DNA of 64,000 nt from Flagellimonas hymeniacidonis (GTDB taxonomy: Bacteria; Bacteroidota; Bacteroidia; Flavobacteriales; Flavobacteriaceae). The position numbers were made by a program, and so were the translations under genes. This document shows positions 9,258 to 18,904 of the stretch, in pieces; position 1 is the stretch's first letter, and every line of letters starts with the position of its first letter. Location of the stretch: contig NZ_VRUR01000002.1 of assembly GCF_008040165.1 (NCBI RefSeq), positions 1,550,001 to 1,614,000 on the forward strand. The letters run 5' to 3'. Under the pieces are notes generated by a model that had not been told where the DNA came from, did no database searches, and saw nothing but the letters and a program-made list of their open reading frames with translations.

Positions 9258-10457
9258 CTAAAGTTTTCTGTTAATTACATATCTGGCTTCTTCCACTTGT
9301 GATGTATCGCTGGACAAATGCCTCCATCTGTATCTTTCAGAAAACATATGGGACTTTCCTTCAATCATATCTGCGGCCATTGCACCTAAAAGAGGTGCCA
9401 TTTTAAGTCCGTGCCCACTTCCTCCCGTGCTCACAGACAATCCTTTTATATCTGGGTGGTTATCTATCCAAAAATGTCCATCCAAAGTATCTATGTACAA
9501 ACACCTACGTGTAAAAACCAAGGGCGCATGTTCCAATTCTGGGAATGTCATTTTTACAAAAGACCTCATATCCGCAACCTCGGCATCCGTAACCTGTCTA
9601 TCATCATTTTCTGGATGAACGGGAGTACCATTGGAATGTTTTGCAATCTTCACTATGCCCTGTTTCTCTAAAAACGGGAAGCCGTACCAGCCAGAGTTTG
9701 AAATGTCCGCGGTAAATACCGAGAAACGTGGCGGAATAAAATTGGCAGGATTTTTAGGTCTAAGCCAAAATACTGGATGCCCCGTGGACTTCATAAAGGG
9801 TTGCAATTCTGGGAGCAAAATTGGTGTATGTGCTCCAGCTGCGACCAGTGCGTGACCACATTGGAAAGTTTCTCCTTCCTTTGTATTTACCGCAGTCAAC
9901 CTTCCATTATTAACTTCAAAACTAGCAGCCGTTTGTCCTTCATGTATCACAACACCTAATGATCGCGCATAATCAGCTAATTTTTGAACCGTCAAAGCAG
10001 AATCAGCATAGCCAGCCTTGCTATTAAAGTTTGCATCTATATATTCCGCGGTATTTACCGCTGGAAAACGTTCAGATATCCCTTTAGCATCTAAACGATC
10101 TGAGGCGTAACCTGCTTCTAACAAGTTTTGGTAACTATGTTTTTCAAAAGTGTGTTTTTCACTTTCAATACTGTCTTTGCAAAGCATTAAAAATCCAACT
10201 TCATGATACAGTTTTTCATCAAAAAAATCATTCCAAGAATGCCATTTTTCAATGGACATTTCTACCATTTTAAAATATTCTTTATCAGATCCGTACTCCA
10301 TTCTAACCGCTTTTGTAACATCTGTTGATGCTGCCATATGATGTGGTATGGTATCAGGGTTAATCAAGCCAACACTGTATTTCCTCTGGGCCAATTCTAC
10401 CGCTGCGGTAATACCATATATTCCTCCTCCAATAACTAGAATATCATATTTTTTCAT
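9258..10457 (-). CDS. FAD-dependent amine oxidase, monomeric sarcosine oxidase family
   Basis: The 399-aa protein has the N-terminal Rossmann FAD motif (VIGGGIYG). A C-terminal RRCLYIDT...IDNHP...TGGSGHG region matches monomeric sarcosine oxidase, where that Cys carries covalent FAD. The family oxidises secondary amines such as N-methyl amino acids, pipecolate or Amadori (fructosyl-amino) compounds, releasing H2O2. Its start overlaps the end of the M20 gene by 14 bp, so the two are translationally coupled. With an amino-acid symporter and an M20 hydrolase beside it, the likely substrate is a modified amino acid taken up whole. Which one cannot be read from sequence. Confidence 0.85.
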   Translation of the reverse strand: MKKYDILVIGGGIYGITAAVELAQRKYSVGLINPDTIPHHMAASTDVTKAVRMEYGSDKEYFKMVEMSIEKWHSWNDFFDEKLYHEVGFLMLCKDSIESEKHTFEKHSYQNLLEAGYASDRLDAKGISERFPAVNTAEYIDANFNSKAGYADSALTVQKLADYARSLGVVIHEGQTAASFEVNNGRLTAVNTKEGETFQCGHALVAAGAHTPILLPELQPFMKSTGHPVFWLRPKNPANFIPPRFSVFTADISNSGWYGFPFLEKQGIVKIAKHSNGTPVHPENDDRQVTDAEVADMRSFVKMTFPELEHAPLVFTRRCLYIDTLDGHFWIDNHPDIKGLSVSTGGSGHGLKMAPLLGAMAADMIEGKSHMFSERYRWRHLSSDTSQVEEARYVINRKL

Positions 10458-11658
10458 AGCTCATATTTGCTTCGTTACCTGTTTTGGCCCAATCTGACAA
10501 TCGTTCCAAAAAAGAAAGACACTTCTTTAATTCGTTAACCTCAATAAATTCATCCGCTCTGTGCCCTTGATCCATACTTCCTGGACCACATACCACTGTT
10601 TCAAAACCAGCTTTTGAAAAAAATCCCGCTTCAGAGGCAAATGACACCGCACTCGTGGATTCATTTCCGTTAAAAGAATTAACCATTCTAACTATTTCTG
10701 AATTTTCTGAAGTATCCAGACTGGGCACAATTGAAAATTGTTTGCTTGTTTTTATTTTAAAATTGGGAACTGTCTCTTGCTTTTCGGCTATCTTCTTTTT
10801 ACAAAATTCTTTGAAAGAATCAAGAATTTCTTGAATGCAATCTGACGGAATGTTTCTAACATCCCAAGCAAACTCACATTGGTCTGCAACTATATTTACA
10901 GCAGACCCTCCATTAATAGTACCTACGTGAATAGTTGAATATGGTGGCTCAAACCGGTTGTCAAAATCCTGTTGTTCAATAAAATCATCCATCTTTCCCA
11001 ATAACCACTGAATCAAATATGTGGCTTCCTCAATAGCACTTATACTTTTTCTAACCTCGGAGCTATGCGCTGCTGAGCTATAAACTGTTGTTTTAAAAAA
11101 TGCAGCTCCTTTTTCCCCATTCACGGTTTGCATTAATGATGGTTCTCCAATAACAGCAAAGCTGGGTTGTTCTTTGTATGCTGATTTAATTGATGAAACC
11201 AGTTGTTCACTAGCCAAACAGCCAACCTCTTCATCATAGGAGAAGGCTAAATAGATCGGTTTCTTTAACTTTAATTCTTTAAGATGTGGAACCATGGCAA
11301 GGCAGCAGGCCAAAAAACCTTTCATATCTGAAGTGCCTCTTGCATAAAGCTTGTGGTCTTCCTGTGTTAGTTTAAAATCTGGTTTTGACCACCGTTGCCC
11401 TTTGGTGGGAACAACGTCCATATGTCCAGATAAAATAATACCGCCATCCACTTCTGGTCCAATGCGACAATGAATACTTACCTTATCTTCTGATGAATTA
11501 AATACTTGATGATAGTCTATATTATTATTTTGTAATGTCGTTGAGATGTATTCCGCTATTGACAAATTACTTTCACCACCCAAAACAGAAAACGCAACCA
11601 AATCACCAAGGATTGAAATGGTATTGTTAAGCCTATTTTGAATGTTCTTTTCTATCAT
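10444..11658 (-). CDS. M20-family amidohydrolase, acetylornithine deacetylase (ArgE)-like
   Basis: The 404-aa protein has the di-metal motifs in order: SGHMDVVPT (metal His/Asp), YARGTSDMKG, and the catalytic/metal acid pair in FSYDEEVG. The open frame extends upstream to 11739 but would overlap the symporter. I choose ATG 11658, six bases after the symporter stop, which starts right at the family's N-terminus (MIEKNIQNRL). Members hydrolyse N-acyl amino acids or dipeptides. Here it probably deacylates an imported amino-acid conjugate before the flavoenzyme acts. True arginine biosynthesis is unlikely in this context. Confidence 0.88.
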   Translation of the reverse strand: MIEKNIQNRLNNTISILGDLVAFSVLGGESNLSIAEYISTTLQNNNIDYHQVFNSSEDKVSIHCRIGPEVDGGIILSGHMDVVPTKGQRWSKPDFKLTQEDHKLYARGTSDMKGFLACCLAMVPHLKELKLKKPIYLAFSYDEEVGCLASEQLVSSIKSAYKEQPSFAVIGEPSLMQTVNGEKGAAFFKTTVYSSAAHSSEVRKSISAIEEATYLIQWLLGKMDDFIEQQDFDNRFEPPYSTIHVGTINGGSAVNIVADQCEFAWDVRNIPSDCIQEILDSFKEFCKKKIAEKQETVPNFKIKTSKQFSIVPSLDTSENSEIVRMVNSFNGNESTSAVSFASEAGFFSKAGFETVVCGPGSMDQGHRADEFIEVNELKKCLSFLERLSDWAKTGNEANMSYEKI

Positions 11659-11663
11659 TGTAT

Positions 11664-12998
11664 TTAGGTATTTAATAGTCCATTGAGTAAAATAGTTATG
11701 AGCGATAAAGGCAATATCCAAATCAAAACAATCTTCCAAAAACCCTGTAGTCTCATCGTTTTAGTTCCTTCCAACAAGTGAATTCTGAGTTTCTTGTATC
11801 CAACTATATGTCCAGCAAAAAGTACAGTAAGCAATCCCCCTAAAGGCAATAGTATTGTACTGGTGACATAATCCAATATCTCAAAGACCGTTTTATCAAA
11901 TAGTAGAAATGGATTATTAGAATAAGAAAAAACCGCCGCTATAGAAACTACCACAATACTTCCTATTACAGATAGCAAGGCCATATTCTCTGATAATTTG
12001 TACCTGTCCTTAAAGCTATCTTTTAAACCTTGTATCGCAGAGATAAGTGAAGAAAATCCTGCCAAAAACAATAACAGAAAAAATACAGTCCCTATAATCC
12101 AACCATATTCTAATTTATTGAATACCGTAGCCATTGTAACAAAAATTAGATTAGGTCCTGAATCTGGGCTTAGGTTGAAACTAAAAATAGCCGGAAACAA
12201 CATGAGTCCTGAAATAAATGCAAAAAAGGTATCTGCCAGAACAATCCAAATTGTACTGCTTACAAGATTGTCTTTAGTACTGGTATAACTGCCAAAAACA
12301 AATGTCACCGCCATGCCCACGCCAACCGAAAAGAAAAGTTGGCCCATTGCACTCATAATCACTTGAAAATTGATTTTAGAAAAATCAGGTGATAGAAGCC
12401 AACGATAACCCTCAACTGCTCCATCTAAGGTGGCGGCCCAAATGGAGAGGCCCAGTATTAAAATCACCAAACCAAACATCATACCCTTGGCATACCGTTC
12501 TAAACCTGATTTTAAGCCTTGTCTTACTACAAAAAATGCAGCAAGCATAATCGAAAAGATTACAATAATAACCGTTGACAAGTTTGATGCAACCTTATCA
12601 AAATGACCAGGAATACTTGCGACTGGCAGTTTTGAGATTTCACCAGATAAGCACTCCCAGAGGTATATTCCTATCCACGCCATAATCATGATATAGAAAC
12701 CCATAATTAATATGCATGAAATAGCACCCAACCAACCAATGCTGTTCCAAAAAGGTTTCTTGCCAAGTTTTCCAAAGCCAAGTAATACTGTGGTTTTGGA
12801 CATGCGGCCTAAAGCAATTTCAATAGTTAATATGGGAATACCTATAAGAAGGATTAAAACAAAATAAACCAACAAAAAAGCTGCGCCTCCACCCTCTCCA
12901 GCAACATATGGAAATCGCCAAACATTACCCAAACCAATTGCAAACGCAGCGGTGGTAATGATAAAGGAAAATTTACTGCTCCATCGATTATTGGACAT
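11664..12998 (-). CDS. Sodium-dependent symporter of the NSS/SNF (neurotransmitter:sodium) family
   Basis: The 444-aa protein begins with the NSS signature (AIGLGNVWRFPYVAGEGGG) that forms the sodium and substrate site in TM1, followed by about 11 hydrophobic segments. Bacterial members import amino acids or similar small amines with Na+. It is the first gene of the minus-strand cluster and is transcribed away from the MurR/RpiR regulator. It likely defines what enters the pathway: a free or modified amino acid. Confidence 0.93.
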   Translation of the reverse strand: MSNNRWSSKFSFIITTAAFAIGLGNVWRFPYVAGEGGGAAFLLVYFVLILLIGIPILTIEIALGRMSKTTVLLGFGKLGKKPFWNSIGWLGAISCILIMGFYIMIMAWIGIYLWECLSGEISKLPVASIPGHFDKVASNLSTVIIVIFSIMLAAFFVVRQGLKSGLERYAKGMMFGLVILILGLSIWAATLDGAVEGYRWLLSPDFSKINFQVIMSAMGQLFFSVGVGMAVTFVFGSYTSTKDNLVSSTIWIVLADTFFAFISGLMLFPAIFSFNLSPDSGPNLIFVTMATVFNKLEYGWIIGTVFFLLLFLAGFSSLISAIQGLKDSFKDRYKLSENMALLSVIGSIVVVSIAAVFSYSNNPFLLFDKTVFEILDYVTSTILLPLGGLLTVLFAGHIVGYKKLRIHLLEGTKTMRLQGFWKIVLIWILPLSLITILLNGLLNT

Positions 12999-13233
12999 AC
13001 ATTGATGATTTTCAAAATTTTAACCCTTTTGATATAATCAAGTCAGTTTTGAAAGGTTTCCAAAACTTTTAATCTTTAGAAAATATCTTGCGATAGGAAT
13101 CAATACAATGAATGTATGAAAAATAATTAAAATTGCAATATTAAAATTGTTATTTGTTAAAAAGCAATATTAATAGTGTTTATTTTGTTATATTAAAGCA
13201 TGGTTCTTTTAAATATTTCGTTTCTTGTGACTT
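12999..13233. promoter_or_regulatory. Divergent promoter region of symporter cluster and RpiR regulator
   Basis: A 235-bp AT-rich gap lies between two divergent genes. It holds an imperfect inverted repeat with GTTTTG/CAAAAC arms (13046-13066), and the decamer GCAATATTAA occurs twice (about 13134 and 13163). Either could be the operator of the neighbouring SIS-domain regulator. Positions are direct; function is inference. Confidence 0.4.
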
Positions 13234-14085
13234 ATGAAAACAATAAATGACATAGACTTATCAAAACTCTCCAAAAAGAGGCGATTAATAATTCAATACG
13301 CTTTGGATTACCCTGATAAGGTGGTGTTAATGCGAATGGAAGAACTTGGAGATAAGTTAAGTGTTAACCCTGCTACTATTGTTAAAGCGTGCAAGGCCAT
13401 TGGACTTAATGGTTTTTATGAGTTGAAGGAACTTTTAAAGAATGAGGTTCAACTTACAAGGGTAGATTCTATTTTCAGTTCAATGATAAAGGAGGTTAGA
13501 GCCCACTCCAATCCGCAGAAGGTTGCACAAGATGCTATACTTGGAGATATCATGATGCTTCAAAAAACCTATGATACCATTGACTTTGAAGTAATAGAGA
13601 AAATTGCAAATGCCATAATTAATTCAAAACAAACCTACATCATCGGATTGGGGCATATTGGGTTAGTAGCCAATTACATGGAGCGAATTTGCCGATCAGC
13701 GGTTCCTCAAATACATGCCAGTACTGAATATCATGGAGAGCTTTTTTTGAATATGGCTCATTTTTCAGAAGATGATGTTGTGATAGGTATATGTTTGGAT
13801 AAATGCCAAAATCAAACCATAAATGCGCTTAGGGTGGCTAAAACAGAGAAGAATGCTACCACTATTTCTATAGTAGACAGCGACCTCTCTCCATTAATTG
13901 AATGCAGTGATCACCACATCACTATAAACAGCTCCAATAGCTTTTACTTTGGCAGCATGGTTGGTGCTTATTGTATTGTAAATGCTATTTTTTACAGTAT
14001 CGCAAACATCTTAAAACCAGAGACAGTATCCCATTTCAAGTTTTTTAGGACGATGTCCGAAAAGGACAATGTTTACAAAATATAG
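13234..14085 (+). CDS. MurR/RpiR-family transcriptional regulator (HTH + SIS domain)
   Basis: The 283-aa protein has an N-terminal winged HTH of the HTH_6 type (about 1-75, with VNPATIVKACKAIGLNGFYELKE). A SIS domain follows (about 118-250) with TYIIGLGHIGLVANYMERI. SIS domains bind phosphosugars or related sugar conjugates. It is divergent from the symporter operon, so it probably senses a pathway intermediate and controls 12998-1. The presence of a sugar-sensing domain is the best hint that the cluster degrades an amino-sugar or glycated compound. Confidence 0.88.
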   Translation: MKTINDIDLSKLSKKRRLIIQYALDYPDKVVLMRMEELGDKLSVNPATIVKACKAIGLNGFYELKELLKNEVQLTRVDSIFSSMIKEVRAHSNPQKVAQDAILGDIMMLQKTYDTIDFEVIEKIANAIINSKQTYIIGLGHIGLVANYMERICRSAVPQIHASTEYHGELFLNMAHFSEDDVVIGICLDKCQNQTINALRVAKTEKNATTISIVDSDLSPLIECSDHHITINSSNSFYFGSMVGAYCIVNAIFYSIANILKPETVSHFKFFRTMSEKDNVYKI

Positions 14086-14094
14086 TCCTTGGAA

Positions 14095-15150
14095 CTACTG
14101 AACTGATTCTATACTTTTTTGTATTTGAACTTTTTTATCCTCTGGACCATATTTGAGAGCAAGTTCAAAGGCTTTTCTAGCTTCCTTTTTTCTTTCGAGC
14201 GCCTTTAATGCATTTCCTCTATTAAAATGTGCTCGCCAATAGGACGAATTTTTCTTTATGGCCTGTCCAAACACGTATTCCGCCTTATCGTAATTCTTTT
14301 CTTTTAGAAGTCTTCGTCCATATCGCTCCAGATAAACATCACTTCCAACCTCAATAGCTCTTTCTATTGCTTTTTCGGCAGCAGCAGCATCTCCCAATTG
14401 TTTCAACAATTTAGCCTTAACATCCCAATTAGAGAAATTCTCTTGAAACTGAATAGATTTGTTGACCCATTCAAGTGCTTCCTTGGTATTAATTTCATAT
14501 TCTGCACAGTAATCTGCCGCCTGGCACCAACTGAACCATTCCCAATAAGCATCTGAACGCAATTGCTTTCTGATATTGTCTAAAGCAAGTTCGTTAATAT
14601 TAAGCGTCAAATTTAATTCAGCGCTTTTATCTGCCCAGCTTAACACAATGGAAACTCCACCCCTATCACGCTTCTTGAAATCGAAACTCATCCACTCCCT
14701 CATCTCCGAGGTATTCTGGACTGGTACTGTTACGCGCAGCGCATCTTCATCTTCCTCGTAAAAGTAACTTCCCCAAGAAGTATGATTTTTTGAAAAAATA
14801 AATGTCCATTGATTCGCTTCTGGAAGCAAGTGAATTCCATAACTCCCTGCCGCTAACTTCTGTCCTTCAATTTCAACATCATCTGTAATTGTGAATACCG
14901 TGTTCTCATTCGCTCCTGCTCTCCACACTTTACCATATGGAACCATCTTGCCCCAAACCACTCTACCTCTTGCCCCTGGGCTATGGTAGTTAACAGTAAT
15001 GTCTGTATACCCAATACGCTGTGTAATAATAGACTGCTGGCTTTTGTCTGGTAAGGTAATTGGGTTATGAATATTAAAGTGCTGAGCGCCTACATCTACT
15101 ATTAAAAAAGAAAAAACTAGGGCTGCTAGATAAAATTTAGAATTCTTCAT
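14095..15150 (-). CDS. Secreted DUF2911 protein with C-terminal TPR repeats
   Basis: The 351-aa protein has a signal peptide (about 1-22). The DUF2911 domain (about 40-170) shows the characteristic YHSPGARGR and VPYGKVWRAGANE segments. The C-terminal half has TPR-like helices (about 230-350, e.g. AEYVFGQAIKKNSSYWRAHF). DUF2911 is common in secreted Bacteroidota proteins and has no assigned activity. It is convergent with the RpiR gene, 9 bp away, and appears monocistronic. Confidence 0.85.
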   Translation of the reverse strand: MKNSKFYLAALVFSFLIVDVGAQHFNIHNPITLPDKSQQSIITQRIGYTDITVNYHSPGARGRVVWGKMVPYGKVWRAGANENTVFTITDDVEIEGQKLAAGSYGIHLLPEANQWTFIFSKNHTSWGSYFYEEDEDALRVTVPVQNTSEMREWMSFDFKKRDRGGVSIVLSWADKSAELNLTLNINELALDNIRKQLRSDAYWEWFSWCQAADYCAEYEINTKEALEWVNKSIQFQENFSNWDVKAKLLKQLGDAAAAEKAIERAIEVGSDVYLERYGRRLLKEKNYDKAEYVFGQAIKKNSSYWRAHFNRGNALKALERKKEARKAFELALKYGPEDKKVQIQKSIESVQ

Positions 15151-15302
15151 TGTAGCATTTTTGATTGATTTTAAATTTGATTAGTTGAAATCACTTCTCA
15201 AAACTAACAAAAAGCCTTATTCAATTATTGGATTCAATCAATGTGTTTTCGTTAGGAAAAGAAAACATGTCCAAATAAAAAAGCCTTGGAAATAGTATCA
15301 TT

Positions 15303-15920
15303 TTACCCAAGAACACTACCCAATTTAAACATTGGCAAGTACATTGCAACCAATATTACGCCAACACAAATCCCGACCACCAAAATAATCATAGGTTCCA
15401 ACAGCGTGCTCAAAAGTTTGGACTTCTGCTGAACCTCAATATTGTACTGTTGGTTTAACCGTTCAAACATAAATTCCGTTTGATTAGTTTCTTCCGCCAC
15501 TTTGACCATGGATATCATTTTATTGCTAAATACTCGGTTCCCTTTAAGGCTATTGCTCAAACTTTCACCTTTTAGAATTTTACCGCTTACACTATCCAAT
15601 GCATCACGCAGTGGGTAAAAATCTATCATTTTTCCCGCAAGTTCTATGCTGTTCAATACAGGGACTTTTGAAGCAGTGAGTAAACTAATCGCCCTGGTAA
15701 ATTGAGCCAAATAGACAGCCTTAAGAAAATTTCAAAGATAAGGGACCCTCATCAAAAAATAATCCGTCCTTTTTTTGAACCAATCATTGCCAAAAAGCAC
15801 TTTTCGCAAAAGCAAGGAGCCAATTATTAGTAGTAGCATCCACCAACCAAAATCTCTGATAAAGTCCGATACGGCCACAATAAAACGGGTAATCCATGGC
15901 AACTCCACATTATTTTGTTC
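15303..15920 (-). pseudogene. Broken type II secretion / type IV pilus inner-membrane protein (GspF/PilC)
   Basis: A minus-strand reading from about 15920 gives a membrane helix region and the GspF C-terminal domain (YLAQFTRAISLLTASKVPVL, then MIDFYPLRDALD, then a terminal helix with ILVAMYLPMF). An in-frame TGA at 15732-15734 interrupts it. The downstream 135 codons stay open only via a TTG start. The N-terminal half of a normal GspF (about 350-400 aa) is absent upstream. No other secretion genes flank it, so it is a remnant, not a working gene. Residual identity is still good, suggesting recent decay. Confidence 0.8.
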
Positions 15921-15968
15921 AAAAATGTCCCCCTTATAAATTCACAGTAATCCTAAAAAACAAAAACA

Positions 15969-16151
15969 ATGAAAAAATTGGTATACACATTATTATTTGC
16001 CTTTATGACCATCATCGCAGCCTCAAGCTGCAGAGAGCAAAGAACAAAGGAAAAAGTAGAAGATGGAGTTGAGGAAGTTGCTGAAGAAATCGAAGAAGGT
16101 GTTGAAGAGGTCGAAGATGAAATCGATGACGCTACGGACGATAATAAGTAA
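15969..16151 (+). CDS. Small acidic lipoprotein
   Basis: The 60-aa protein has a lipoprotein signal (MKKLVYTLLFAFMTIIAASSC). The rest is very Glu/Asp-rich with a VEE/IEEGVEEVEDE pattern likely to form an amphipathic helix or coil. Similar short acidic lipopeptides are common and uncharacterised in Flavobacteriia. The opposite strand is open as a Ser-rich low-complexity frame, which I treat as a shadow. It stands alone between the GspF remnant and the cardiolipin synthase. Confidence 0.75.
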   Translation: MKKLVYTLLFAFMTIIAASSCREQRTKEKVEDGVEEVAEEIEEGVEEVEDEIDDATDDNK

Positions 16152-16393
16152 GGTTTACAACAACATATGAACAAGCGGGTGGCTTCTAGGGTCTATCCGG
16201 TTTTTTATGAAATTGTTTTGAAATCAAATAGAATGAAAAGGAAAATTTTGAAATAAAAATTACAGGGAGAGCAAAAAGCCGGGGTATTGCTTTACTCCTT
16301 ACAATAGTATTTATACTTAATATGGACGTACGTGCTTTCAGTTAAGGTAAGTTCGCACGTAATTATGCTACTTTAGTTTATCTTGTTGTTGAT

Positions 16394-17815
16394 ATGAAGA
16401 CTATCCTATTCGGTTTTTATCTAGCGATTACACTATGGTGCCTTTTTAGCATAGTAATGCATGGTACAAGACCCTCAAAATCTTTGGGATGGGTTTTTGT
16501 AGTGGCTGTTTTTCCTTTTGCCGGAGCTTTGATATACTATCTCTTTGGCATGAATCGCAGAAAGTTCAAGTTCTACAATCTAAAAAAAAGCAAAGAGCGA
16601 AAACTGTATGACGAATCACGTTTACAAAAAGATAAAGACGGCGCCATTATTACATTTAATTCCAACAAAGCAAAGAAACTCTCTACTTTAATTCAAAACA
16701 ATTCCAGTATCCGAGCTAGAAGCGGAAATAAGGTACAGGTCTTACATACAGGGAAGGAAACCTTTGATATCATTTTTACAGCTATAAAAGCTGCAAAAAA
16801 GTTCATTCATATTCAATATTATATTTTCGAGAAAGGGGAATTACAGGATAAATTCTACACACTTTTTAAGGAAAAAATTGCTGAAGGTGTCGAAATACGA
16901 ATGATCTATGATTCTTTCGGAAGCTCTTCTTTTCGAGGGAGACTAAAAAAGCGTTTTCGAGATATAGGCGTTAAAGCATATCCTATGATGCCTCTACGGC
17001 TTAATAGTTTTATGTATACCTTGAATTACAGAAACCACCGTAAAATCATCGTCATCGATGGGAATGTTAGCTTTACGGGTGGGGTAAATGTGTCTGATAA
17101 ATATATTAAACCTGTTTCTGACCTAGGTATTTGGGAAGACTTGCACCTAAGCTTAAAGGGTCCGGTAGTAAATAGTCTACACCTTATTTTTTGCAAAGAC
17201 TATTATTTTGCGAGCAAAGAAGAACTATTGTCTAATCCAGAATACTGGACCGAACAAAATGAAAAGGGTGGGCATACGGTGCAAATAGTTGCCAGTGGGC
17301 CAGATTCCGACCAACCCGCAATTATGCAGCAGTATATTGCCATGATCCATCAGGCCGAAAAGAAAGTTTGTATTGCTAACCCATATTTTGTGCCCGGTAT
17401 TGCGGTATTACAGGCCTTGAAAATTGCCGTCCAAAGTGGTATCGAAATCAATTTGGTGGTGCCAAAAAAATCGGATTCCTTCCTAGCAAAGTATAGTATG
17501 TTCAGCAACTTTGAAGAATTCTTAAAACTTGGTATCAATATTTATTTGCGTAAAGATTTTTCACATAGCAAAATCATTATGATCGATGATGAAATTGCAT
17601 CAGTGGGATCGGGTAATTTTGATCATCGCAGTTTTGAGCATAATTTTGAAACGAACGCTTTGATATATGATAAAAAGATTGCTAAAGAAATTGCTATCGC
17701 GTTTGAAAAAGAAATATCTGATGCATCAAAACTGTCTTATGAGGAATTCAAAAGGCGGTCATTTGGGCAGAAGCTCATAGAGAGAATTGCTAAGTTTTTT
17801 AGTCCCTTGTTATAA
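16394..17815 (+). CDS. cls: Cardiolipin synthase (phospholipase D superfamily)
   Basis: The 473-aa protein has two N-terminal membrane helices (about 1-18 and 32-52) followed by two HKD catalytic motifs: HRKIIVIDGNVSFTGG (about 217-232) and HSKIIMIDDEIASVGSGNFD (about 394-413). This is the ClsA architecture, condensing two phosphatidylglycerols (or PG and PE) to cardiolipin at the inner membrane. Upstream at 16330-16360 is an ACGTGC/GCACGT inverted repeat with a 19-bp loop, possibly an operator. No operon partner is evident. Confidence 0.92.
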   Translation: MKTILFGFYLAITLWCLFSIVMHGTRPSKSLGWVFVVAVFPFAGALIYYLFGMNRRKFKFYNLKKSKERKLYDESRLQKDKDGAIITFNSNKAKKLSTLIQNNSSIRARSGNKVQVLHTGKETFDIIFTAIKAAKKFIHIQYYIFEKGELQDKFYTLFKEKIAEGVEIRMIYDSFGSSSFRGRLKKRFRDIGVKAYPMMPLRLNSFMYTLNYRNHRKIIVIDGNVSFTGGVNVSDKYIKPVSDLGIWEDLHLSLKGPVVNSLHLIFCKDYYFASKEELLSNPEYWTEQNEKGGHTVQIVASGPDSDQPAIMQQYIAMIHQAEKKVCIANPYFVPGIAVLQALKIAVQSGIEINLVVPKKSDSFLAKYSMFSNFEEFLKLGINIYLRKDFSHSKIIMIDDEIASVGSGNFDHRSFEHNFETNALIYDKKIAKEIAIAFEKEISDASKLSYEEFKRRSFGQKLIERIAKFFSPLL

Positions 17816-17848
17816 TGATGTTGGTATATTACCTTTTACCGATTTTGG

Positions 17849-18904
17849 CTATAACCATTTTTTGCGCCTAAAAATAAATATTAGCACGACAAAAATAATG
17901 AACATCACACCAAGCAGTATGTGATATCCATGTTTGTGATGGAGTTCTGGAATATTATCAAAATTCATCCCATAAATACCGGCCAAGAAAGTCAAGGGTA
18001 TAAATATGACTGAAATTAGAGTAAGGAGTTGCATCACCTTGTTCATCTTAAAGCTCAGTTCCGAAATAAACAAATCTTGAAGACCGTTTAATATATCTCT
18101 TGATGAATCGATAGTATCCATTATTTGAACTGTGTGCTCATATAGGTCACGAATAAAAATCTGGGTATTGTCCTGTACAAAATTACTGTCTGTTTTTGAA
18201 AAACTAGCTATAGCTTCGCGTAACGGAGCAACTGATTTTCTTACAATGAGAAACTCTTTTTTGAGTTGGTGGATGTTGGTCTTATCCTTTATATCCAGTT
18301 CAACCAACATTTTTTCTTCCAAACCCTCCATGACCTCTTCTATTTCTTCCAAGACCACATAGTAATAATCGACTAGGACATCAACAAGTGCATATGACAA
18401 ATAATCAGCTCCACGTTGTCTAATTCTTCCCGAGCTAGATGTAATACGCTTACGTACAGCTTCAAACAAATCACTTTCGGTCTCCTGAAAAGTGATTATA
18501 AAACCTTCATTAAAATAGATTGCAACATGTTCTTTTTTTATTTCGACCTTGTCCTTATCAAAACTAAGTGCTCTAAGTGTAATAAAATTTCCCTTGTCAT
18601 ATTCTTCGAATTTGGGGCGTTGATGTGTATCTACAATACCTTCTAATACCAAGGGATGAATATTATAGTTACTCCCAAAGAATTTGACCAATTCTGTATC
18701 ATGAAGTCCACGTACATCGTACCAGTCGACCTTATCGATAGGAGATTGGTTCAATTCGCTTTTTGAATGGCTATCTATTTCTTTTTCCAATAGACTGTTT
18801 GCGTCGTATTGGAGGTAATGGATAAGAACCTTGTCCACCTTTCTATTGCCGGTAAAAACTACGGAACCAGGGGCCAGCCCTATTTTTTTTCTAAGCCTGT
18901 TCAT
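17849..18904 (-). CDS. corA: CorA-family Mg2+/divalent cation channel
   Basis: The 351-aa protein has a long soluble N-terminal domain and coiled stalk, then two C-terminal helices with the selectivity signature YGMNF between them, ending in a basic FRRKKW tail. These are hallmarks of CorA. The open frame extends upstream to 19057 inside the MscS gene. I choose ATG 18904 because it gives the family N-terminus and a 14-bp overlap with the upstream mscS stop, which suggests translational coupling. Confidence 0.92.
   Translation of the reverse strand: MNRLRKKIGLAPGSVVFTGNRKVDKVLIHYLQYDANSLLEKEIDSHSKSELNQSPIDKVDWYDVRGLHDTELVKFFGSNYNIHPLVLEGIVDTHQRPKFEEYDKGNFITLRALSFDKDKVEIKKEHVAIYFNEGFIITFQETESDLFEAVRKRITSSSGRIRQRGADYLSYALVDVLVDYYYVVLEEIEEVMEGLEEKMLVELDIKDKTNIHQLKKEFLIVRKSVAPLREAIASFSKTDSNFVQDNTQIFIRDLYEHTVQIMDTIDSSRDILNGLQDLFISELSFKMNKVMQLLTLISVIFIPLTFLAGIYGMNFDNIPELHHKHGYHILLGVMFIIFVVLIFIFRRKKWL

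Noticed and set aside
11659-11739. N-terminal extension of the M20 hydrolase
   Set aside because: It overlaps the coding end of the symporter and adds no family sequence. ATG 11658 fits the family start.
15953-16174. Minus-strand Ser-rich frame opposite the acidic lipoprotein
   Set aside because: The low-complexity SSTPSS pattern is the antisense of Glu-rich codons on the plus strand.
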